The position numbers were made by a program, and so were the translations under genes. Of a stretch of DNA of 64,000 nucleotides, positions 23,766 through 35,902 are shown one piece after another. The notes under the pieces are model-generated. The model saw only the letters and a program-made list of their open reading frames with translations. It did no database searches and was not told where the DNA came from. The DNA is from Carya illinoinensis (Eukaryota; Streptophyta; Magnoliopsida; Fagales; Juglandaceae): NCBI RefSeq assembly GCF_018687715.1, contig NC_056762.1, positions 26,920,364-26,984,363 on the forward strand. Reading direction: 5' to 3'. Every line of letters begins with the position of its first letter. Position 1 is the first letter of the stretch.

Positions 23766-25138
23766 CAATGGTATGGTGTATGTGGGTCCCATTTGGAAGA
23801 GTGAAATGAAATATAAGGCTTGGGCTTCAAGTGTTGGGCTATTATTGGGCCATATGAACAAGCCTTTGTTGTGGGCCTAGATGTGGAATTATCCATGGGC
23901 TTTATGTCTAAATTTATTGGGCTTTTTCTTGGCCTTAATAGTCCACTAGGTTGGGTCCTAACTTTGGGTTTTTCCTAAATTGGGCCAATAAGCTTGACTC
24001 TTATGAAGTTGGGCCCAATAGTCTTATGTCTTCTAAGCTGGGTCTAAAGTCTTGTATCCATCAAGTTGGGCTTAAAGTCTTTGTATCTATCCTTAGACCA
24101 TCTCATCACTAGGGTCCTTATTAAACCATTCTTGAGCCTTCTCCAAATCCATCTAATATTTAACCAAATCACTTAGCCCATCAATGTGGCAAGTCTCCAA
24201 TATGCCATGTGTCATTCTCCCATTGGCCTCTCGGCACCTTTCATCAAAATTAATGTTGTGCCTAAATTTTGACTCAAACTAGTGAGCCAAAAATTTAGAA
24301 TAGTTTTACTTACAAGTATACAGTTGGTGTAGTACCTAACATAGTCGAATCCACAAGGATTGACTTATCTGATAAGGAAAATAAACTCAAACAATGAAAA
24401 AAATTACTAAAAGGAACGTGCAATTAAATGAAAGAGAAAATTACTGAGATGAAGATTTTTAAAGTAACAGAAGAAAACTAAAATGATAAAATAAATTGAC
24501 ATGGAGAACGACAAAGGTTTCGAGGATCCGTCAAATAATTTAGAATATTATCTCCTATTAATTTACTTCAATAAAACTAAAATAATGATTCCATTTAATT
24601 GGAAGATTTAGGATTTAAGGCCAAGAAAAATAGTCACTAATGACTAAGTATGAACGATTGATGCTTAAAATATTCACAAACTCATTTGAATATCATAAGA
24701 ATTTTTTCAAGCATTCAATCTATTCAGAAATCACAATGAATCAAGATAAATATATAGATAATCAAAATATTCAATAATAAAACCATTCAATCGATCAAAC
24801 TCATAATATAAATTTTATCGATGATCCAAAATAATATCTAATCATTAAACTTCACTTCTAACTTTAGTATGAAAGTTTAGCCAACCATGTTCATCATAAG
24901 AGCTATAGAAATTAAATAAATATTCTCCATGATAAAATTAAAATAAAACATAAAACTCAACCCAAGAAAACAATCTAGACAAGAGAGCAAAAGTGGAGAA
25001 GAGATAGAGCCAAAAGAACTCCCTCCTTGTTAGAAAATGCCGTGCATGTAAGATCCCCAACGTCTCTTTCTCAAATCGTTACCAGTTGAAAGTCTTGCCC
25101 AAAGCCAATCATAGAAATGGAAAGATCGAAGATCGAGA
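23766..25138. other. Non-coding region with GGGC-rich stretch and LTR-end fragment
   Basis: The 23,800-24,110 part repeats TTGGGC(C/T)-type words (TTGGGCTT, GTTGGGCCC, GCTGGGTC, GTTGGGCTT) in a loose array with no protein sense. Near 24,315-24,365, CAAGTATACAGTTGG and GAATCCACAAGGATTG resemble the reverse-oriented 3' end of Athila-like LTRs. The rest is AT-rich. No gene is supported. Confidence 0.4.
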
Positions 25139-26760
25139 TAAATTAACTTTTAACTTACTATCAATTTAATGTGTATGTGTGATGAGTAAAAGAACTATGG
25201 CTTATCTATGTATGTTATCATATGTGTCATGACCTGTTACGTCATTACATATTCATCTGTTACACATAATTTATTCTATCACGAATTATCATCTGTTACA
25301 CAATATATTCTATCATGTATTTCCATACATTGCAAGTATGTCATGTCATGTAATATTTACTGTTGCAAGTATGCCATGTTACGAAATGTTGTATATTACA
25401 TGTTATACCATGTTATGAAATGTTGTTTGTTACATGTTATGTCATGTTACAAAATGTTTATATTTCAAGTATGTCATGTCTTTTGAATTACGTTAATGTT
25501 ACTTTATGTTATGTCAGGGCTTCTATCATTCTATATTCATGTCACATTTCATCTCGAATACAATTAGTGTATTTCGAGAACATTCATGTCAATCACGACC
25601 CTAAGTGGTAGGATGAGGTAATATCATAGTGTAACTCATTTGTTCACGTGGAGTGTCTAAATTGGTATAAAATTCCCTAGGTTGACAAAATATTATTAAC
25701 AGATTGTGAATGAGGCCTAACTAGTTGGTCACTGGAGCGCACCGGGCACTAATGCTGATAGAGCCACATTTCATTTCTCGTGGGGTCCACAACAAGTGTG
25801 GCACATGAAGTATGGAATCCACAGCAAGTGTGACACATACACTACTTGAGACATAGCAATTGTGACTCTTACAATACATGGGGTCCACAGCAAGTGTGGC
25901 ACATATGTTAACACACTCTTAGCTGGTGCAGATACCTATGTTATGATGCGATAATAGTAGGAACACATAGCTCTAGGGGACGTATGTAGTACCCATAAGG
26001 TCACATTTAATCAGTTAATGAACAAGATTCCAAGTTCATGTTATGTTCAAATTCAAGTTCATCTCAAGTCAAGTCTTAGATCAAGTTCAAGTTCATGTCA
26101 AGTCAAGTCTCAGATCAAGTTCAAGTCATGTCAAGTCAAGACTCAGATTAAGTTCATGTCATGTCAAGTCAAGTTCAATTTACATTTCAGTTTAAGTTAT
26201 ATCAATTATGCTATGTTGTATTTCAAATTATATGATGCCTACTTATGACTTTGATTATACATTCATACTTTTACTCCCATGCATGTATCATTAATATGTG
26301 TGGAGATTTTCTATTAACTTGTTGAGATTTGTAATCAAATCTCATTGTAGTAGTCCCAACTACCATTCCTCCCAAATGGTAGATCTTGTTACAGGATCTG
26401 AAGGAGAGTCAATAATCTACCAATTGGAAATTGTCAACTAAGCAATGGTGTGACGTCGATGATAGTATAATAGTTAACTTAGTTTACTACTTGTACTTAT
26501 GGAGTTAAAACTCCAGCACTCTTTTGATCACAGTCATTTTGAACTAGTATTGTGATCATAGTTGTTTAGTATGTATTTATGTATAAGTATGTTTTAAGTA
26601 CTTGAGATATTTTTTGTTTGTTGCATAGTATTGTTAAAGAAAAAATTATCCATTACGAATATTGCATAACGCTAGATGCATGTTAGGAATATTACATCCT
26701 ATATGTCATGAATGGGGGCAAGTAACCTTAAGTTGCATGTCTCAAAGTTTTAAATGTCCA
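25139..26760 (+). mobile_element. Giant LTR, copy 3 (truncated fragment)
   Basis: Homologous to 5,776-7,640 of copy 1. Shared blocks include CTTTTAACTTACTATCA at the start, CGACCCTAAGTGGTAGGATG (25,597), TTCCCTAGGTTGACA (25,671), ACTAACTAGTTGGTCAC-like text (25,710), CTCCCAAATGGTAG (26,369) and ATTGCATAACGCTAGATGCATG (26,661). The 5' two-thirds are absent, and the last roughly 25 bp, including the GGGGCGTCACA terminus, have been replaced after 26,760. It is a truncated relic. Confidence 0.8.
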
Positions 26761-27099
26761 TTTGGTCCCAACAACACGATAAAGCTCCGCCTCCCGCCGA
26801 AGCAACACAGTCGAGCTCTATCTCCACACTTGCACCTTGGCTACAACATCTTCACCAACTCCCAACCATCTCTCCAAATCAAGTCTTGCACTCGAAAATC
26901 ATCATCGTTTCGGTAAGCGGAGGACCAATGGCCAAGTTTCCAAGCATATTTTTTCTACGTGTAGATTGATTTAAACAATCTCAAGGCCTTCTTGTTGAGC
27001 AAGACAACCTTAAGAATCGCGCAGTAATTGGAAGGGATAAAAATATCCATAGCCCATATGGCCTCCCAAGCCCAGCCCAAATGAGGGATCTCATCAAAA

Positions 27100-27144
<45 letters not shown>

Positions 27145-28447
27145 AATGAGGGGACAAAGGCTAGAGGAGAAAAAAGAAGAGGAAAAGAAAGGTTGTGACA
27201 GAAAGGAGGGAGGAAAAGAAAGAAGGTGGGCAGGAAGTGAAATAAAGTAACAACTGACAAGGGTAAATATGAGGATCTAGGTTCAAATATAGGGGGCTTC
27301 TTCTTCGTTTGAACTTGGGGGCGACTAGAGAGATGGAGCTTCTTTAATCTCTAGATGGGAAACTTTAGCTTTATCATTTATATAGTACCCAAACCACCTA
27401 TGAACATAGGCCTTGTGCCAAACCACATAAATCTATGTATTTTGCTCTCCATTAATATTTGTTGTATTTAACTTGTATTTACAATGGATATATGTATGGA
27501 CACCATACTGCAACTTTGGACCGCCATCTTGAGCTTCAAACCACTCTGATCAAGGTCCAAGTTGCCCACCGTGGGCCAAAAATGATTCATTCTCCCTCTT
27601 TAGCTTGTTCTTACAAAATAGGTATCAACAACTTTGCCACTGCTTTTGAAGCCTCACAAATTGTCTACAATCGGTTATTTTGGTGTATATTGAGAAAGAA
27701 AAATATTTGGTCAATATGAAAATTAAAATTTTATATAATAATATTATTTAATATGATCTATCAAATTATAAAGTTATTTTTATTATAAAATAGATCTGAT
27801 ATACTATATTAAGTTATGTATAGCGTGAAATTTATATATAAATGAAATTTATATATAAATTAACCTAACATTTCTCACTTAAAATTAGTGTTCAAGGCCT
27901 AATCTTTACTGTCCCCAATTATGAAAGCAACTGACACCAATTATCTACGTTGAAAATATGAAACGTCACAAAAGTTCAATGGTAATCCAAACATAAAGGC
28001 ACTACGAAATGAGTCGTATCTGCCAACTTTGTAGGAAGCATTCCCTTTAGGTTCTTATTGCATGAGATGCCTTTTCGTATCATAGACACTCTTGAGTGTA
28101 TCTGTGCACTTAACGGCCAGCGAGTCTTCAATAGAAGTCATGATTTCCCATTTGATTTGGCTTCATGAATGTGCTTTACACTTGTATAAACTAGAAGACT
28201 CAGAAGCTTTCTTATTGCCAAGAGAACTCAAACCCCAACACCAACAGGAGGAAAGAAAAGTGGCAAGACAATGCATCATGAAAAACATAAAAAGACAAAA
28301 CAAAAAAATGCTACATTATTACAAAGATTTTCGGCTACATTATTTAGCCGTCTAGAGTACCGGATTCTGAGAGAGTGCTAAAACTTTATTTAACGTTTGT
28401 GTTCGAAATTAAGGTGCTTCTGTACATATTATGAAGTGCTAAATTAA
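26761..28447. other. Intergenic sequence downstream of the receptor-like gene
   Basis: Contains a (GA) microsatellite at 27,103-27,141 in a purine-rich stretch to 27,245. There are open frames at 26,754-26,969 and 27,459-27,719 that I do not recognise. I looked for a receptor kinase domain on the minus strand between 28,447 and 26,700 and found none of the expected motifs (GxGxxG, HRDIKP, DFG). Confidence 0.5.
27103..27141. repeat. (GA)n microsatellite
   Basis: About 39 bases of uninterrupted GA dinucleotide. Confidence 0.95.
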
Positions 28448-31400
28448 TTAAACAGTTTCGTACTGTTTAATGTTTTTGACTTTGTCTGTATGATCAGAAT
28501 CTGGTTTGAGGCCTTCATAGTCTCCATATGATTTTTCAATTTCAGTTGGGTATGTTTCTTCTGTTTCCGGCTGGCAGTGTATTTTCTTGGAGTGATACAT
28601 CTTTAAAAATGACACAGACAGCATCGCTATGCCCAGAATGCAGATGCCGATCATTGTAATCAAGAAGACTGCACAAAAGGAAGCAAAATTAGTAGTACTA
28701 CTTTGGAATTTGGATCATTCTCTCTCTTTTTATGATATGTGAAGATTTGATATTAAATAAATAAATAAATTATGCCAAACATGGGGTATATTCCGGGCGT
28801 TTTATCCCAATCAATTCTTTAGTCGCATGACATCCCTCTATGTCACATGTATCATGTAATAACTGAATTACACTAGATCCAAACAAGGAGTAGAAGAGAG
28901 ACAGTCTTATAAAGTGGGCAATTGCAGTATATATTGAGCATAAATATTGAGAAGATTTTTGGAAATTTTGATCGTAAGAGTAGAACTAAAGTGGCGACTA
29001 CTTCACAAGTAAAATTAAGAACTAATGACCTACGCCAAGCAAGCTGAATATTAAGAATTAACTTATAAATGCTAGGGAGGGGACTCGTGTTGGGACTTTT
29101 TTTTTTTTTTACTTAATAATTAAGGAAATATTTTTTAATAATGTTGCAAAAAAATATATGTGAAAAAAAAAATAAAAAATAAATATAAATGAAATGACTA
29201 GCTGGAGACCCCAACGGTGGCTATAGAGCCATCTTAACTTATTAACTGAATTTCTCAATTGACGGGAATTTGATAAATCATGTTGAGAAAGTTAATAAAT
29301 TTGAGTTTCGTAATTTATATTTCATCCTTTTTATAGGCCATAGTGCTATTTTAATTCATTCTTTATGTACCATGCTTAATCTTTTAGGACATTAAAAAAA
29401 AAAAAAAAAAAGGGACCATGCTTTATCAACAAGACAACGATGACAAGAATTTGTGAAATATACAAATTGAAATGTCTTATACAGTTTTAATATGTCTAAA
29501 TTTTATGCATTCATTTTAAATATATATATATATATATATAAATTTAAAACTCATGTTAAAAATAAAAGATTTTTATTCTTTAGAACACAGATTACTTAGG
29601 TTGATTACACACGGATTGAGATTCGATAAAATTTAAAAATTAAATAAAATATTATTATAATATAAATTTTTAATATATTTTTATTTTAAAATTAAAAAAA
29701 TAAATTATTTATTATATTTTATATAAAATTTTAAATAAATTATAATAATTAAATAAAATAAAATAAATTGAGATGATTTCAAGAAATAACTTGGCAACTA
29801 AATAAATAACTTAGCAACTAAGCAGAGAGAGACATCCTGCGTCTAGCTTTTCGTTGCTTTGAACCATATGGAATCATGGATAACACTTTCGACATATTTT
29901 TAAAGAATAATGCTAGATCCCCCAGCTCTCCCGCTGGGAGCTCCCAGTGTTTTTATTTTTATTTTTTTAATGATTAAAAAAAATTGTTTAATATTAAATT
30001 CAACGCCAGTGATGTTTTAACTTAGCTTAAACGGCATTCTAGATGAACGTGTCCGGTGGGATAGGGAAGCAGGATAAGTTACTTTTCTTGGGCAAGTGGG
30101 TACAGGCTGACAAGAAGTGACGTTTCCTTCGACATTACAATTAACCAGTCAAAGTCTTCTTGGATTTGACGAATGTGAATTAGGTGACTTTTATATAAAT
30201 AAAGAGCCTAAAACGATTCTAAAGAGGACACCTATCTTGATATTTTCGAAGGGGGAAAAAAAACGACCACGAGACATTCCTAGTACATGACATACACAAA
30301 AAATATGTTTAAGCGATGTTTTCATATATAGTTTTTATAATTTTAATATAGCCACTTGGCCTTATATATATATATATATTAAAAGACACTTAACATTATA
30401 TGTAAGAGCATTTACATCTGATCTACCAAAATATTAATTTTCTTATAATTTGAGGTTTATTTTATAGTTTTAATTAAAATAATCCTTACATCCGAATTCT
30501 TATTTTAAAGAAAAGGTTTATAATCAAAATATTCTTTACATCTGAATTCTTATTTTAGAGAAAATATTTAGGAGATGAACAATAGTTCTTTAAATATATG
30601 AAATTACTATTCATCCCTTAAATCATTTTTTATCAAAATTTTATTCTAATACATAAAATAAATTATTTTTATAATAATCTACACTTTCTCTCGTATTCAT
30701 ATTTGTTATAATTTTAAATAATAATTTTAAAAATAATTTAATTAATTGTGAAAATATAAAAAAATTAATTTTAAAAATATTACCACATCCACAAAAAAAT
30801 AATTTAAATTTTTGTTTAAATATTTACTAGAGTAATAGTTCAAAATATAAGAAAACATATTAAGTAGTTAAGTTTGTAAATGAAAGTGAGAGAAAAAAGT
30901 AATAAAAAAATGATAGAAAATAGGATACAAGAGGTTTTTAAAAGATTAGTAAAATTTAAAATAAAAATTTAAGAAATTTTTTAACTAAATTATTAGAAAT
31001 TTTATAAAAAAAAATGGGATGGGAATGCACTATATATCCTCCATCCCATTATAACTTATAAGGACGGTGTGGGCGAACTCAATATAAAATGGAGTAATAT
31101 TAAGTATAAATTTAAAGTTTAGAAGTAATATTAACTATATTAATACTATATATATTGAGTTAATGTTCCCACGTTTAGACTTTAGGTGAGGGACATTTTT
31201 TGGAGATTGCCTTCAAGGTATACATCACTTGAAATAATTAAGTTATTCCTTTATAGAAATTAATGCTTACAATCCAAAGGAGACCTCTTTTCTCTTCTTA
31301 TAAGATCTTTAATTATTTTAATCAAATAATATATTATTAATTAAAAAAATATTATTTTAAAAAGTTAATTTTGATTGTTTATGCAGATGAGATGAAATAA

Positions 31401-32887
31401 AAAAAATTAAAATTGAATTAAATATTATTAAAATATATTTTTTAATATTATTATTATTATAAAATTTTAATTTTTTAAATTTTTTATCTTATTTTATGTA
31501 AATATTTAAAAATAATTATAATAATTAAATAAAATAAGATATATTGTGAAAACGCCTTTGTTGACTACGCCGCAGCCGGTCTCAACGTTGGGCGTCCTTT
31601 TCTGGAACTTTTTTAAGTAGTGGGGTTATATGACCCAGTCCAGACGCACACTTGCGGACAATAATAGAACACCACCTCATACAATGTACAACAACTCATA
31701 CGATTTTTATCTTAAAAATTTGTTTTTTTCACTTTAATTAGAATTACTGACATTGTAGTAACTAAAAATAAATAAAATAATAATTTCTTAATGTTTAGTT
31801 GTAGTATAGTGGGTAACTACGTCATTTTTGTTTGCAAATAATTTTTATTTAATGATGGGTGCCATTCTTTTTAAGACACAACTACTTCCACAGAGGATCT
31901 AAATTCTCTACCGATAAGTTAAAATTTTTTTTCCTTTTTCTTTCACATTTTTTAAACTATTTAAAACAATTTTTAAAAATAAAAAAATACATATTCATTT
32001 AAAAATATTTACTTAATTAATAAATAAATTTTAAAAAAAGCTTTCGATAGAAAATCCTATGTGAAAGTAATATTTTCCTTCTTTTTAACATCTTTGATGA
32101 GATCAAAGACCCAACTCGAATATTTTATATTACCCAAAGCATAATAATAATAATAATAATAATAATAAGACATGCTACATTTCCAAAAGCAAAAAAGGAT
32201 ATGCACAAAGAAAGAAAGACAAGATGGAAATGAACAAATCTCACCTTTATCCTTTGCTACGCTGGAAAGACCCGTCTTATACTTCGAGTCACAATGGCCT
32301 CCTTCTGCTTCACAATCTTGGAATCCAGGTAGGTCCCAAGATAACCCAAGACCGAAACTATTATCGGAGAGGTACGGACTATAAAGAAAGGGAATCGCCA
32401 CAGTTTTCACCGGCCTGCAAGAATCTGGAAGAGATAAAGATGGTTCTACGGTATAGACATGATGTCCGGGGCCACTCAGGCAGGGAACCTCGGTGAAAGA
32501 AGGCGAAAGCCTGGAGGAACAATTGAGGTATGTGTAGTTCTTGACAACGTAGTAGTAACGAAAGGATGTGAGGGAGAGATCGAGGTTGAGAAATACTTCG
32601 TGGACACAGTTTTTGGGGTCAAGAAGATCGAGTCTTTTGGCGTCGTAAGAGATGGATTTGACGACCAAATCACCGTACGATGGAAGGTGAATTAGAGTTG
32701 CGTTGTCTTTGCAGGCGAGCTCGAAACTGGGGTGGAAAGAGTGCTGCTGCAGGCCTTTTGCGTGGAAAGGAAACTGAATCTTGGGCGCGCCAGGAGCGCA
32801 CCGCACCATGGGGCAATTGGTTTCAGAAGCCTTTGCGCTCAGCAGCAAGGTGGAAGAGAAGAGAACGAGGAAGATGAAAGCATCCAT
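28448..32887 (-). CDS. Kinase-less LRK10-like receptor (GUB_WAK ectodomain + TM)
   Basis: Predicted two-exon gene: exon 1 at 32,887-32,245, exon 2 at 28,668-28,448. The donor AAAG|GTGAGA and acceptor TTTTGTGCAG join in phase (split Val codon), giving 287 residues. Residues 1-20 are a signal peptide. From Cys25 comes a GUB_WAK_bind-type pectin/cell-wall-binding ectodomain (CPMVRC, IQFPF, FELACKDNATLIHLP, NYTYLNCSS), then a WAK-associated Cys motif (DCEAEGGHC). Residues 215-237 (VFLITMIGICILGIAMLSVS) form a membrane span. The tail keeps the family juxtamembrane pattern (EIEKSYGDYEGLKP; kinases have IEKFLEDYxALKP). It then ends after about 16 more residues with a stop instead of entering RYSYxDIKxIT and the kinase. 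Usual family length is about 600 or more residues. It is either a decoy or co-receptor-like ectodomain or a truncated pseudogene. The splice join is strongly supported; function is inferred. Confidence 0.75.
29070..29230. repeat. Dispersed short repeat, copy A
   Basis: Has GCTAGGGAGGGGACTC, then TTTTTTTACTTAATAATTAAGGAA and ends near GAGACCCCAACGGTGGC. Related phrases occur at 29,911-30,010 (GCTAGATCCCCCAGCTC ... TTAATGATTAAAAA) and at 35,078-35,285 (GCTAGGAAAATTCTAG ... ACTTAATGATTAAGAAG). These look like members of one small non-autonomous family. I could not fix the ends. Confidence 0.45.
29600..29780. mobile_element. AT-rich MITE fragment (hairpin type)
   Basis: The left part has TTGAGATTCGATAAAATTT and the right part TAAATTGAGATGATTTC, with ATAATTATAATAATTAAAT-type sequence between. 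The same layout is seen at 31,385-31,545 and 41,410-41,762. Family membership is by pattern only. Confidence 0.45.
29911..30040. repeat. Dispersed short repeat, copy B, with inverted CCCAGC/GCTGGG
   Basis: CCCAGCTCTCCCGCTGGGAGCTCCCAG contains overlapping inverted repeats (CCCAGC...GCTGGG; GGGAGCTCCC). It is followed by a T-rich segment and TTAATGATTAAAA, as in copies A and C. Confidence 0.45.
30405..31032. mobile_element. MITE with GAGCATT...AATGC termini
   Basis: The left end AAGAGCATTTACATCTGAT and the right end read inward, AGTGCATTCCCATCCCAT, form an imperfect terminal inverted repeat, with TA next to both ends. The interior is extremely AT-rich and includes a duplicated segment (ACATC(C/T)GAATTCTTATTTTA at 30,488 and 30,538). 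The TA flanks would fit a Tc1/mariner or PIF-type MITE. It lies within the receptor-like gene's intron. Confidence 0.6.
31385..31545. mobile_element. Hairpin-type AT-rich MITE
   Basis: The left half GATGAGATGAAATAAAAAAAA and the right half ...TAAATAAAATAAGATA are imperfect mirror complements around a centre near 31,455, giving a potential long hairpin. It matches the interior pattern of the larger MITE at 41,410-41,762. It lies in the intron. Confidence 0.55.
32145..32168. repeat. (TAA)n microsatellite in intron
   Basis: Eight TAA units close to the 5' end of the intron. Unspliced read-through translates them as a run of Tyr, which is why a longer open frame extends past the true splice donor at 32,244. 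Confidence 0.9.
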
Positions 32888-32962
32888 TTCTTAGTGATGC
32901 AGAGAATATGCAAGGTCGGGGCAATTCTAGTTGTTGGTTTACATATTTGTATCGAATGATTC

Positions 32963-32970
32963 AATTTATA
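32963..32970 (-). promoter_or_regulatory. TATA box of the receptor-like gene
   Basis: TATAAATT on the minus strand, 76 bases upstream of the ATG at 32,887. It would predict transcription starting about 30 bases downstream and a 5' leader of roughly 45 bases. There is only one such match close to the start codon. Confidence 0.55.
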
Positions 32971-34068
32971 CCTAGTTACCGAGTACCGGACAAGAGAGTC
33001 AGATAATGGAGCCCACCCAAACGAAAACCTTTTTTTTTTTTAAAAAAAATTATTAAAAGACATAAAGTTTAAGAAATATTAAATATATACCTAATATTAA
33101 CCTTTGAGAAATCGTTATATTTATAAATATAATTTTATAAATTAATCTAATTTAATGTGATATATTATATTTATTTTATATTAAAAATATTATATAATTT
33201 AAAACACAATATCGAATAATATAAATTTATAAGTTTTTTTTAATAAATCAAATATATCTCTTAAAATTTTCTAGTGAAGTCTATTCGGTACGAAAATTCT
33301 ACGCAAGCGCATTAAATTAGTGATATATATCCCTATGTGTAACCCACTAGAAGGATTACAATATTGGGATTTGGGAGAGCAAAAGTCCAAGGAAACTTGA
33401 GACGCATGGAAGTAACTGGATTCTTTAATCTTTAATATGCTTTTGCACAGAACAAGTGGGAACCACTTTAGAGAAAGAAAACAGGTCTGCTTTAAGTTTT
33501 AGCTAGGCAAGTGCATCATGAAATAGACGTATTGTCATGGAAGGAAGCATAGAGGAAGATAGCACCAGGTTTGGGCACCTAGACCAATGCAACCATTGGC
33601 CTTCTTCCTACCCTTTTTCCCATGAGCTTCTTGGAGCCTTGACCCTTTAATAGAGTCTTTTCTTGCTCACCCCGTTGGAAACTTCATTGGCAGCTTTGAG
33701 TCACATCTGGAGTCTTTTTCTTCCTCTTTACAAGTCCCCCTAAACTTCCATCCAATCTTTACCATTGACTAACGTATATTAATATGAATATGGTCCTTAA
33801 ATTAATCCCCCGTTAACAAATTCGTCCCTAATTTTCAAATTTTTATAATTCACTCCCTAAATATACAAAATTTTGCAATTAAATTCTTTTTTGTCTACGA
33901 GACTAATGTCGACGTTGCCACACGGAAAGCAATCAACATTTGACGGGTTGCATTCAAACTCCCCACCAGTAGTCTTATTAAAAAACAATATAAAAATAAG
34001 TATTGAAATCTAGAAAACAATTGAAAAATAGATCAAAGAAAAATATAAATTTAAGAAGATTATCGTGG

Positions 34069-34425
34069 GCTGTTTGAAAATAATTTTCATCTTATCTCAT
34101 TCTCAAACATCATGTAAACACAAATAAATACTTTTTAACTAATCATTACAACTTTTTCAAATTAATTATTATAATTTTTCTAAACTTTCAAACAAAATAT
34201 AAAAACAATTCAATTTTTTTCAAATCTTAAAACAAAAAATCATATTCTAACAATATTATAATTTTATAATATTTTTTATTTAATTTTATATTTCTCATTT
34301 TTCAAAATCTAATAAAGAATTAATTCAAACTATTCATAAACTATCTTTTTATTATTCACAAACTATTTTATTACTATTCACAAAATTATAATATCAGATT
34401 CTAAATCCAATTCATCTCTAAACAT
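34069..34425. mobile_element. MITE of the GTTTG...AGATG family
   Basis: The left end GGCTGTTTGAAAATAATTTTC and the right end, read inward, AAGATGTTTAGAGATGAATTG are imperfect terminal inverted repeats. The interior shares AACTATT(C)ACAAACTATTTTATTACTATTCAC with the element at 41,410-41,762. Confidence 0.55.
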
Positions 34426-35077
34426 CTTCCAAAAAAAAAAATGATATTCTTTATTTAAGTATAAAGTCAAAGATTAAAAATATTAATAAAAAACTAAAAT
34501 AAAAGTTAATGAAAATCATTCAAAAGAGAAAAAGATAAAAAAGAAAAAAAAAGAAAAAAAAAAAAAAAAAAAAAAGGAAACTCCACTTTGAACCACTCAG
34601 AAAAAGAAAATGGCCCTGGTCACCTCAAAGGTGGCCAATTTACGCTCAGATTGGCTGCTACGTGTTGGTTGCAGGCCCATACCATGCCTCCAGAGTTTTT
34701 ATTTTATTTTTTTATTTTTTCATTTAAATTTTTTAATTTTCGAAGTAATTTTCTTGAATATTTAACCTTACCTTTTAAAAAAAGGAATATATAGATCTTT
34801 TTAATAATTTTCTTAAATTTAGTTTTTTTAAGATTTTTTTATTGTTTTTAAATACTGCTAATCATGTGGTATTTCAATGCCACGTGGCAACGCTACCGGT
34901 AGTCTAGTGAACGGAAGCTGGACGGAAGAATTTAACTGCAAGAATTTGCATATACAGAGAGAAAATTATAAAAGTTTAAAATCGACAGAAAAGATTTGCA
35001 AACGGACTAAAACTCAGGGACTGGTTTTATAATTAACCGTTCTATAAAAGGAAAAACTTGAATGAGGAATGAGGTGC

Positions 35078-35310
35078 TAGGAAAATTCTAGTGACCTACA
35101 CGTTCTTTCAATAGATTTGACTTTCTTTTACTTAATGATTAAGAAGTGTTTTTTTTATAAACTTGTAATTTTTTTTAAATGACTAAAGTGATTTAAAAAC
35201 GGATGAAAAAATACAAAATAAATATATATAAAAATATATTTTACACTTATATGTGGGACTGTCGAGGCCCCTCTAGGTGGTATTAGCAGTTCTCGCGGTG
35301 TAAAACTACA
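35078..35310. repeat. Dispersed short repeat, copy C
   Basis: GTGCTAGGAAAATTCTAG then TTTACTTAATGATTAAGAAG, ending in a GC-richer stretch (GTCGAGGCCCCTCTAGGTGG). The first half resembles copies A (29,070) and B (29,911). Confidence 0.4.
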
Positions 35311-35539
35311 CCCTGCAACTGTCAACTTCACAGGTTAGTAATTATACACTAAGGGGTCCGATAATCACTTATAAATACCAATTCAATATATTATTAAATA
35401 ATAGAAATACTAATCTTCTCATTTGAAGGTGCACGCAATTGTTATGTGCTCTAAATTAAACATGTGGTGAGATAAGAAGGTGCCGCATGAAGGAAGATGG
35501 AAGAATAAGAACTTAACGACATCGCTTATGTGGGAGAAA

Positions 35540-35902
35540 TTAATATCTTGAATACCGTATTAGATGTCATATCAGTCAAGATATTGAAACGAAATATTTT
35601 GGTACCGATATTGTTTCAAGATAGTCGATATATAAATAAATTATATGTATAAATATATATATAAATTATATTATAAAATAATAGTTTATATATAAATAAT
35701 TTATACATAAATACATATATAAAAATTATAAATAGTCTGGTATAAATTGAGAGTCAAAAAATAAGTTTGTAGTTTGAAAAAATGAAAAAAGAAATGAAGA
35801 CAGAAATACCGGCTAGTACGTAGGCCGAAATATCGGTCGGTATTCAGACCGGTACGAAATATTCCGACCGTACCGGCTGATACGGTACGATATTTAAAAC
35901 CA
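35540..35902. mobile_element. Candidate MITE with ATACCGTAT termini
   Basis: The left end TTAATATCTTGAATACCGTATTAG pairs with the right end read inward, TTTAAATATCGTACCGTATCAG. The right arm contains several overlapping CCGGTACG/CGTACCGG words. No coding capacity. The exact ends and target duplication were not resolved. Confidence 0.45.

Larger units (their letters stand above)
28669..32244 (-). other. 3.6-kb intron of the receptor-like gene, loaded with MITE-like repeats
   Basis: The very AT-rich intron has GT at 32,244-32,243 and AG at 28,670-28,669. It contains a (TAA) microsatellite at 32,145-32,168, a TA run at 29,520-29,540 and several MITE-like elements listed separately. The stretch at 31,556-31,620 (CGCCGCAGCCGGTCTCAACG) is an isolated GC-richer patch that I could not assign. 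Confidence 0.65.

Noticed and set aside
26662..26969. Possible small gene with APPPAEATQSSSISTLAP
   Set aside because: Two overlapping frames of similar length, no recognisable domain, and it begins inside the truncated LTR copy 3.
32057..32244. Extension of the receptor-like exon 1 past its splice donor (poly-Tyr tail)
   Set aside because: It reads through a perfect donor (AAAG|GTGAGA) and a TAA microsatellite; splicing at the donor gives a phase-matched join to the membrane-span exon.
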